64,000 nt of DNA from JANQPX01 sp041398025 (lineage in GTDB: Bacteria > Pseudomonadota > Alphaproteobacteria > Geminicoccales > Geminicoccaceae): positions 1 through 64,000 of the forward strand of contig JAWKVM010000017.1 in NCBI GenBank assembly GCA_041398025.1, written 5' to 3'. Position numbers and translations under genes: made by a program. Positions 56,370 to 64,000 of the stretch are shown here, in pieces. Numbering within the stretch: position 1 is the first letter of the stretch; each line of letters begins with the position of its first letter. A model generated the notes under the pieces. The model saw only the letters and a list, made by a program, of their open reading frames with translations. It had not been told where the DNA came from and made no database searches.

Positions 56370-58028
56370 TCAGCTTTGCAGCAGACGTCTCGCGATCACC
56401 TGCGCCTGGATCTCGGCGGCACCCTCGAAGATGTTCAGGATGCGGGCGTCGCAGAAGATGCGGCTGATCGGATATTCCTCGGCATAGCCGTTGCCGCCGT
56501 GGATCTGAAGGGCGTTGTCCGCAGCGCTCCAGGCGACATGGGCGCCGATCAGCTTGGCCATGCCGGCCTCGAGATCGCAGCGCCGGTCCGCGTCCTTCTC
56601 GCGCGCGGCGAACAGGCTGAGCTGGCGGGCGATCATGATTTCCACGGCCATCCAGGTGAGCTTGTCCGCGACCCGGGGGAAGGCGTAGAGCGGCTTCTTG
56701 AACTGCACGCGCTCCTTGGCGTAGGCGAGGCCGACGTCGAGGGCGTTCTGGGCGACACCGACGGCGCGCGCCGCGGTCTGGATCCTCGCCGATTCGAAGG
56801 TCGCCATGAGCTGCTTGAAGCCCAGACCCTCGACGCCGCCCAGAAGGCCTGAGGCAGGGACGGAAAAGCCGTCGAAGGAGAGGGTGAACTCCTTCATGCC
56901 GCGATAGCCGAGCACCGGAATCTCGCCGCCGGACAGGCCGTCCACCGGGAACGGATCGGCGTCGGTGCCGCGCGGCTTTTCCGCGAGCAGGATGGAGAGG
57001 CCCTTGTAGCCGGGCTCGTCCGGCTTGGTGCGGCAGAGGATGGTCATCAGATTTGCTCGCGCGGCGTGGGTGATCCAGGTCTTGGAGCCCTGGACCTTGT
57101 AGGTCCCGCCGTCGAGCGTGGCGCGGGTCTGCAGGGAGGCGAGATCCGAGCCGGTATTGGGCTCGGTGAAGACGGCGGTCGGCAGGATCTCGCCGGACGC
57201 GATCTTGGCCAGATAGCGGGACCGCTGCTCGGGTGTGCCGGCAAGGCGAATCAGCTCCGCCGCGATCTCCGAGCGGGTGCCGAGCGAGCCGACGCCGATA
57301 TAGCCGCGGGACAGCTCCTCGGTGACGACGCACATCGCCGACTTGCCGAGGCCGAGGCCGCCGTCCTCTTCGGGCACGGTCAGGCCGAACACGCCGAGCT
57401 CGGCGACAGCGTTCACGACCTCATCCGGGATGAGCTCGTCCTTCTCGTGCCAGCCCTGGGCGAAGGGGGCGACCTGCTCGTCGGCGAAGCGGCGGAACTG
57501 GTCGCGGATCATGTCCAGGGTCTCGTCCTCGAGGCCCCAGTCGCCGAACCGGCCGTCTTCCATGAGGGCTGCGAGGCGCGCGCGCGTTTCACGATCGTCG
57601 CCGCCCGGCAGCATGGCCTGGATGGCGGGATGCCCGTAGCCGGCGTCCGCGGGCAGGCCGAGATCCTGGAGGCGGACGATTTCCACCTGGTTCATCGGGA
57701 TGCCGCCGGCGATGCGCGCGAGATATTCGGAAAAGGCGAGCTTGAGCATCAGCCGCTCGGTCTCGCCGAAGCTGCCGGCGCCGTTCAGGCGCTCGCCCCA
57801 GCCCTGCATCTGGCGCAGGCTTTCGACATAGGTGGCGAGCCAGGCGAGGCCGTGCACCGCGCGCTGCTCCCGATCGAGCAGGCCCGCCTGGAGATCCCCG
57901 TCCTCGCTGACCTTCGCGCGCACCGCCTCGATCGCCCGCTGCAGCAGCCCGTCCACCGCCTCGACCGCCGCCCCCGCCCGGCGCAGCAAATCCTGCTCAC
58001 CCACCGCCGCCTTCAGCTCCACCGCCAT
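56370..58028 (-). CDS. mcd: (2S)-methylsuccinyl-CoA dehydrogenase
   Basis: About 552 residues, with an extra ~150-residue N-terminal domain (MAVELKAAVGEQDLLRRAGA...) before a normal acyl-CoA dehydrogenase core. The core has FTEPNTGSDLASLQTRATLD, KTWITHAARANLMTILCRTK, GYRGMKEFTLSFDGF and IHGGNGYAEEYPISRIFCDA. The extended length and the ccr/ecm neighbours match Mcd, the flavin enzyme that oxidises methylsuccinyl-CoA to mesaconyl-CoA in the ethylmalonyl-CoA pathway. ATG 58028 is chosen, with GTG 58040 also possible. Same direction as ccr, 160 bases downstream of it. Confidence 0.9.
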   Translation of the reverse strand: MAVELKAAVGEQDLLRRAGAAVEAVDGLLQRAIEAVRAKVSEDGDLQAGLLDREQRAVHGLAWLATYVESLRQMQGWGERLNGAGSFGETERLMLKLAFSEYLARIAGGIPMNQVEIVRLQDLGLPADAGYGHPAIQAMLPGGDDRETRARLAALMEDGRFGDWGLEDETLDMIRDQFRRFADEQVAPFAQGWHEKDELIPDEVVNAVAELGVFGLTVPEEDGGLGLGKSAMCVVTEELSRGYIGVGSLGTRSEIAAELIRLAGTPEQRSRYLAKIASGEILPTAVFTEPNTGSDLASLQTRATLDGGTYKVQGSKTWITHAARANLMTILCRTKPDEPGYKGLSILLAEKPRGTDADPFPVDGLSGGEIPVLGYRGMKEFTLSFDGFSVPASGLLGGVEGLGFKQLMATFESARIQTAARAVGVAQNALDVGLAYAKERVQFKKPLYAFPRVADKLTWMAVEIMIARQLSLFAAREKDADRRCDLEAGMAKLIGAHVAWSAADNALQIHGGNGYAEEYPISRIFCDARILNIFEGAAEIQAQVIARRLLQS

Positions 58029-58197
58029 TTTTTTTCTCACTTGCCTGAGTTTCGGTCACCGGCCCGAGACCGCAGCCCGAGCCGCCGGCGTCGGCCCCGT
58101 TGATCCGGGGAACCGACGCCACGGCCATTTACCTACATCTCAACCTTGATCCTGAGACCGCCCGGTCAAGACCGCGGCAGCGTCAAGGCTACAGCTC

Positions 58198-59766
<1,569 letters not shown>

Positions 59767-59930
59767 GGGCAACACCTCCACGATGGATGCAATTACGCTA
59801 AAACGTGTTTAAACTTCGTGCGTTAACACTTGTTTTCTTAACGCGATTTCTGTTATATTGCACTGCAGCACGACAAGAATCAAGTTTTTTAGTGGCATGA
59901 TCGGCAAATTCAGGCGAGGAGGTGTTGACG
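59767..59930. promoter_or_regulatory. Divergent ccr-ecm promoter with inverted repeat
   Basis: The 164-base gap has GTGTTTAA (59805-59812) and its near-complement TTAACAC (59823-59829), a candidate operator dyad. GTTTAAAC and GTTAAC are themselves palindromes. TATATT near 59853 and TTGTTT upstream could be a promoter for ecm. Binding by the HTH of the neighbouring gene is only a guess. Confidence 0.45.
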
Positions 59931-61931
59931 ATGAGCACCGAGAAGGCCGAGCGCGACCGTCCCTGGCTGTTCCGCACCTATGCCGGGCACAGCTCGGCCG
60001 CGGCCAGCAATCAGCTCTACCGCACCAATCTCGCGCGCGGGCAGACGGGGCTGTCGGTGGCGTTCGATCTGCCGACCCAGACCGGCTATGACAGCGACCA
60101 CCCGCTGGCCAGAGGCGAAGTCGGCAAGGTCGGCGTGCCGATCTCCAGCATTTCCGACATGGAGGTGCTGTTCAAGAGCATCCCCTTGGATCGGATGAAC
60201 ACCTCGATGACCATCAACGCCACGGCGCCCTGGCTGCTGGCCCTGTACGTGGTCACCGCGGAGCGTCAGGGCGTGGATCGCCGCTCCCTTTCCGGCACGG
60301 TGCAGAACGACCTGATCAAGGAATATCTGTCGCGCGGCACCTACATCTTTCCGCCGAAGCCGTCGATGGCGCTGACCCGCGACGTGGTCACGTTCACCTA
60401 TCGGGACATTCCGAAATGGAACCCGACCAATGTCTGCTCCTACCACCTGCAGGAGGCAGGGGCGACGCCGGTGCAGGAGGTGGCGTTCGCGCTCGCCAAT
60501 GCGATGGCGGTGCTGGACGAGGTCAGGGCGAGCGGGCAGATCGACGCGGCGGATCTGCCGGGTGTGGTCGGGCGCATCAGCTTTTTCGTGAATGCGGGCG
60601 TGCGCTTCGTGACCGAGATCTGCAAGATGCGCGCCTTTGCCGAGCTTTGGGACGAGATCGCGCGCACGCGCTACGGGGTCGAGGACGACAAGCTCAGGCG
60701 GTTTCGCTATGGCGTGCAGGTGAATTCGCTCGGGCTGACCGAGCAGCAGCCGGAGAACAATGTCTACCGCATCCTGCTGGAGACGCTGGCGGTCACGCTC
60801 TCGAAGTCTTCCCGCGCGCGCGCCGTGCAGCTCCCCGCCTGGAACGAGGCGCTCGGCCTGCCCAGGCCCTGGGACCAGCAGTGGAGCCTGCGCCTGCAGC
60901 AGATCCTCGCCTACGAGACCGACCTTCTGGAGTATGGCGACCTGTTCGACGGCTCCCCCGTCGTCGCCGCGAAGGTGGACGAGATCAAGAACGAGGTTCG
61001 CGTCGAACTGGATCGGATCGAGCAGATCGGCGGTGTGCTGCCGGCGGTGGAGAGCGGCTATATGAAGGAGCAGCTGGTGCTGTCCAACACCGAGCGTCTG
61101 GCGGCGATCGCCACCGGGGCGCAGAAGGTGGTGGGCGTCAACTGCTTCACCGAGACGGCACCCTCGCCGCTGACCACCGGCGAGGACGGCGGCTTCATGA
61201 CCGTCTCCGCCGACGCCGAGCGCGAGCAGGTCGAGCGTCTCAAGGCTCACCGGGCGTCACGCAATGATGACGAGGTCCAGGCCAGCCTGAACGCGCTGCG
61301 TTCAGCGGCCGCCGAGGGGCGGAACGTGATGGAAAGCTCGATCGGCGCGGCCCGCGCCGGGGTCACGACGGGAGAATGGGCAGGCGTGCTGCGCGAGGTG
61401 TTCGGCGAGTACCGGGCGCCGACGGGGGTCGGCAGTGCTGTTTCGATCTACGAGGACCTGCCCGACGTCGCCGCCATCCGGTCGAAGGTCGACAGCCTGA
61501 CCGAGCGTCTGGGGCGGCGGCCGAAGATTCTTGTCGGGAAACCCGGCCTGGACGGCCACTCCAACGGTGCCGAACAAATTGCCGTGTGCGCGAGAGATTG
61601 CGGCTTCGAGGTGGTCTATGACGGCATCCGCCTCACGCCTGCGCGCATCGCCGCGACCGCGCTCGAGGAGGGTGTGCACCTGGTCGGGCTGTCGATCCTG
61701 TCGGGCTCGCATCGCCCGCTGGTCACGGAAATCCTGGAGCAGATGCGCGCGCAGGGCCTGGACGACATTCCAGTGGTGGTCGGCGGCATCATCCCGCCGG
61801 AGGACGCGAAGGCGATGGAGGCGGAAGGCATCGCCAGGGTGTTCACGCCCAAGGATTTCGACCTGGCAGCGATCATGCATGCGATCGCCGGGCTGGTGGC
61901 GGAGAGCAGTCGGGAGCTCGCGGCGGTCTGA
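59931..61931 (+). CDS. ecm: Ethylmalonyl-CoA mutase
   Basis: 666 residues: an N-terminal acyl-CoA mutase barrel (RTYAGHSSAAASNQLYRTNL, AFDLPTQTGYDSDHPLARGE, SMTINATAPWLLALYVV) and a C-terminal B12-binding domain (GKPGLDGHSNGAEQIAV, with D541 and H543 of DxHxxG). The protein converts (2R)-ethylmalonyl-CoA to (2S)-methylsuccinyl-CoA. The MeaA-like type, fused B12 domain and ccr/mcd neighbours support Ecm over methylmalonyl-CoA mutase. AGGAGGT lies before the ATG. Confidence 0.94.
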   Translation: MSTEKAERDRPWLFRTYAGHSSAAASNQLYRTNLARGQTGLSVAFDLPTQTGYDSDHPLARGEVGKVGVPISSISDMEVLFKSIPLDRMNTSMTINATAPWLLALYVVTAERQGVDRRSLSGTVQNDLIKEYLSRGTYIFPPKPSMALTRDVVTFTYRDIPKWNPTNVCSYHLQEAGATPVQEVAFALANAMAVLDEVRASGQIDAADLPGVVGRISFFVNAGVRFVTEICKMRAFAELWDEIARTRYGVEDDKLRRFRYGVQVNSLGLTEQQPENNVYRILLETLAVTLSKSSRARAVQLPAWNEALGLPRPWDQQWSLRLQQILAYETDLLEYGDLFDGSPVVAAKVDEIKNEVRVELDRIEQIGGVLPAVESGYMKEQLVLSNTERLAAIATGAQKVVGVNCFTETAPSPLTTGEDGGFMTVSADAEREQVERLKAHRASRNDDEVQASLNALRSAAAEGRNVMESSIGAARAGVTTGEWAGVLREVFGEYRAPTGVGSAVSIYEDLPDVAAIRSKVDSLTERLGRRPKILVGKPGLDGHSNGAEQIAVCARDCGFEVVYDGIRLTPARIAATALEEGVHLVGLSILSGSHRPLVTEILEQMRAQGLDDIPVVVGGIIPPEDAKAMEAEGIARVFTPKDFDLAAIMHAIAGLVAESSRELAAV

Positions 61932-61958
61932 GGCAATGTCGGCTCCGGGCGGGCGCCG

Positions 61959-62588
61959 TCAGGTCAGAAGGCCGCTCTCCCTGATGCCGTCGAACAGGAA
62001 CTGAACCGCGAGGGCGGCCAGAAGAATGCCCAGGACGCGGGACAGGACATGGGCGCCGGTCAGGCCGAACAGCCGGTTGAACTGGGCGGCGAGGAGCATC
62101 AGAAGGCAGACGATCGTCAGGACGGCGATCAGCGCACCGACGACGATCATGATGTGGACGGGATCATCAGCGGCTTCGGCGACCAGCAGGATGACCGCGC
62201 CGATCGCGCCGGGGCCGGCGATCAGCGGCGTCGCCAGAGGAAACACGGAAATGTCGGCCCGGCCCGCCGCCTCCGCCTTTTCCTCCGCCGTCGTCGACGT
62301 GCCGCCGGACAGCCGCGCGAACACCATGTCGATGGCGATCAGCAGCAAAAGTATCCCGCCCGCCGTCCTGAGGGCGGCAAGCGTGATCCCGAGATAGGTC
62401 AAAAGCGGCTTGCCGAGGATGGCGAAGAACAGGAGGATCGAGGCGCCGATCAGGGTCGCCTTGAACGCCAGACGCCTGCGCTCGCCGTCCGGCCTGCCGG
62501 CGGTGAGCGCAGCGAAGATGACCGCCGAATCCGGCGGGCCGATGGTCGCGAAGAAGGTCGCGAAAGCGATCAGGAACGATTCGAGCAT
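61959..62588 (-). CDS. MarC-family integral membrane protein
   Basis: 209 residues, six TM helices. LIAFATFFATIGPPDSAVIF, the conserved GERRRLAFKATLIGASILLF and PLATPLIAGPGAIGAVILLV are the MarC/UPF0056 signature. The function of the family is unclear. Convergent to ecm, with a 27-base gap. Confidence 0.9.
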   Translation of the reverse strand: MLESFLIAFATFFATIGPPDSAVIFAALTAGRPDGERRRLAFKATLIGASILLFFAILGKPLLTYLGITLAALRTAGGILLLLIAIDMVFARLSGGTSTTAEEKAEAAGRADISVFPLATPLIAGPGAIGAVILLVAEAADDPVHIMIVVGALIAVLTIVCLLMLLAAQFNRLFGLTGAHVLSRVLGILLAALAVQFLFDGIRESGLLT

Positions 62589-62766
62589 GCGCTGGAAACT
62601 AATGGACGGCGCGCGGCTTGGCTATTGCCGAATGCCGGCCTCCGTTGCGACGACCGGAGACATCAGGCCGCGGGCTGCCTCGTGGTGCTTTCGATCGACA
62701 GGATTTTCTCGATGTCGTCAGAGCCTGGCGGCAATTCGAGGGAGTCACCCCCTGGGGCAAGAAAGT

Positions 62767-62916
62767 CTTAACGCTTGATCCGTACGATCGGAGCTCTGGT
62801 CCATGCGATCCTGGGAATCCGTCCGTCCGCAAAGAACTGGGGTGCGCGGCTCGGATTCCCAGGATCGCATGGACCAGACAATCAGGGTGGCAGCATTCGG
62901 TTAAGATATCGTCAAG
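62767..62916. repeat. Intergenic palindrome family 1, copy D
   Basis: Arms GGTCCATGCGATCCTGGGAA (from 62798) and TTCCCAGGATCGCATGGACC (to 62875) form a 78-nt palindrome. TTAAC at 62768-62772 is 25 nt outside the left arm and TTAAG-N6-TCAAG at 62901-62916 is 25 nt outside the right. The rest of 62589-63242 holds no supported gene. Confidence 0.88.
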
Positions 62917-63242
62917 CTGGAGATTCTCCCGATCAGTCGGAGACATCTGATCGAGCAGGAAATGCGTTGAAACAAAGGGATAGCGCGCATCCGGATCACA
63001 TCTGATCGGGATGCGCTCTGGCTGTCGGCAAACGTCATAAGCCGTCGACCAGCACGGCAGCTGTCGACGAGCAAGGTGCGGCTGATGAGGCTTCGACCCC
63101 CGGCCATGTCCTCATAAAGCTTGTGACGCACGCGAAAACGTCGTTCTTCGAGAGTCGCATCGCAGACTATTGGGTATCGTTGAGAAGCGGAAACGCAGAA
63201 AAGCGGCGTTTGCCGCACGTCAGAACTTCATGAGGACGCGGC

Positions 63243-64000
63243 CTAATCCGCCGCGTGCGCCTGGACCGCGTTGTAGCGGTCGCTGGAGTTCATGGCGACG
63301 TCCAGGAGGGCGCGGTTGGCGTCGCGGTAGGCGGCGCTGGCGGCGTCGTGCTCGTCCAGGCTTTCCAGGACCTGGCCGAGATCGAGCAGCACCGCGGCTT
63401 CGGCGTAGTGGTCGTCGATCTTGCGGAAGGCGGCGCGCGCGTTCATGTAGAACTCGCGGCTTTCCTTCAGATGGCCGCGCGCCTTGGCGAGATGGCCGAG
63501 CCGGCGCAGCACCTCGCCCTGGCCGTGGAAATCGCCGGTCTGGACGTAGTGGACCAGGGCCTTCTGGAAGCTTGCGACTTCGTTGTCGACCGGATCGGAG
63601 GCCGGCTTGACCGCCTTCGGATCGATCAGGGCGGCCGCCGGAACCGGAGAGCCCGCGGCCGGGGCTTCGGCAAGGCCGAGGGCGGCGTGTTCGTTCGGCT
63701 GCTCGAAGGTGGTTTCCAGGACCAGCTCCCCCTTCTGCTCGCTGCTCCGGCGGCTCTTCTTCCTTTTGGCGGAGGGCAGCTTCGCGGTCGCCTTGGGGAC
63801 GGCGGCCGGGGCGTCACCGGAGCGCAGCAGCATCGACAGCAGAACGCCGCCACCGACGAAGAAGCCGACCAGCGCGAAATCGTTGATGCGCTCCATATGC
63901 CAATAGAAGTGATTGGTCAGGAACACGCCCATGGCCACGACGATCAGGAGTGCTGCGACCAGGCCGACAGGCTTGGACAGCGCGTCGCCCAGGATACTGC
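63243..64000 (-). CDS. TPR-containing membrane protein, N-terminus beyond window
   Basis: At least 251 residues remain. The frame is open to the right edge, so the start is outside; residues ILGDALSKPVGLVAALLIVV precede the visible ATG. Two TM helices (about VGLVAALLIVVAMGVFL and DFALVGFFVGGGVLLSML), a basic stretch (SAKRKKSRRSSEQKG), then C-terminal TPR-like helices (VASFQKALVHYVQTGDFHGQ, LGHLAKARGHLKESREFYMN, LDEHDAASAAYRDANR). It probably mediates protein contacts at the inner membrane. No known family is recognised. Confidence 0.75.
   Translation of the reverse strand, partial: SILGDALSKPVGLVAALLIVVAMGVFLTNHFYWHMERINDFALVGFFVGGGVLLSMLLRSGDAPAAVPKATAKLPSAKRKKSRRSSEQKGELVLETTFEQPNEHAALGLAEAPAAGSPVPAAALIDPKAVKPASDPVDNEVASFQKALVHYVQTGDFHGQGEVLRRLGHLAKARGHLKESREFYMNARAAFRKIDDHYAEAAVLLDLGQVLESLDEHDAASAAYRDANRALLDVAMNSSDRYNAVQAHAAD

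Overview
The window is a stretch of chromosome from an alphaproteobacterium. This rests on high GC, the alphaproteobacterial neighbourhood of the PPDK regulator, hemE, hemJ and rho, a 16S-tRNA-Ile-23S-5S-tRNA-fMet rRNA operon, a riboswitch-controlled gcvTHP operon and ethylmalonyl-CoA pathway genes. I cannot place the genus from what I see.

Layout. 1-0.5 kb: broken IS5-type transposase running off the left edge. 0.75-6.7 kb: complete rRNA operon on the minus strand with leader, boxA and terminator. 6.8-13.2 kb: M23 peptidase, degenerate GGDEF protein, rlmE and ppx/gppA, dual-CDGSH protein plus lipoprotein, and an exported protein. 13.4-18.2 kb: tandem glycine riboswitch and gcvT-gcvH-gcvP. 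18.4-23.7 kb: SDR and PPDK regulator facing left, a 410-bp intergenic region that is the probable chromosomal origin, then hemE, hemJ and rho facing right. 23.7-28.4 kb: a small protein, a LysR regulator, and a graveyard of nested IS5, IS256, IS481 and IS1-like remnants. 28.9-36.3 kb: a minus-strand Mrp-type cation/proton antiporter operon in the order E-F-G-A(C-term)-B-C-D-D-small-D. 36.5-49.1 kb: tautomerase, CaCA exchanger, a VWA protein with a PEP-CTERM-like tail, glcEF, dapB, an HCCA isomerase, an SDR, FadL porin, DUF4332 protein, methyltransferase and lipoprotein. 49.4-54 kb: rnhB and a four-gene nucleotide-sugar cassette. 54.7-56.3 kb: two OmpA-like proteins. 56.4-61.9 kb: mcd and ccr facing left, ecm facing right, three core enzymes of the ethylmalonyl-CoA pathway. 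62-64 kb: MarC protein and a truncated TPR membrane protein.

How it fits together. rRNA and hemE-hemJ-rho are transcribed away from the putative origin at 20.1-20.5 kb, as expected for highly expressed genes. Glycine cleavage, glycolate oxidation and the ethylmalonyl-CoA pathway together suggest metabolism of C2 compounds.

The points I would look at first are: (1) crotonyl-CoA carboxylase/reductase read in frame behind an N-terminal Cro/YdaS-like helix-turn-helix, next to an inverted repeat in its divergent promoter; (2) the origin-like region with six copies of an ATCCCCA/ATTCCCCA motif; (3) a four-copy family of ~140-bp intergenic palindromes whose arms are flanked by TTAA boxes at a fixed 25-26 nt; (4) a second repeat found directly after the stop codons of dapB and fadL; (5) the Mrp operon with three MrpD-type subunits and no full-length MrpA.
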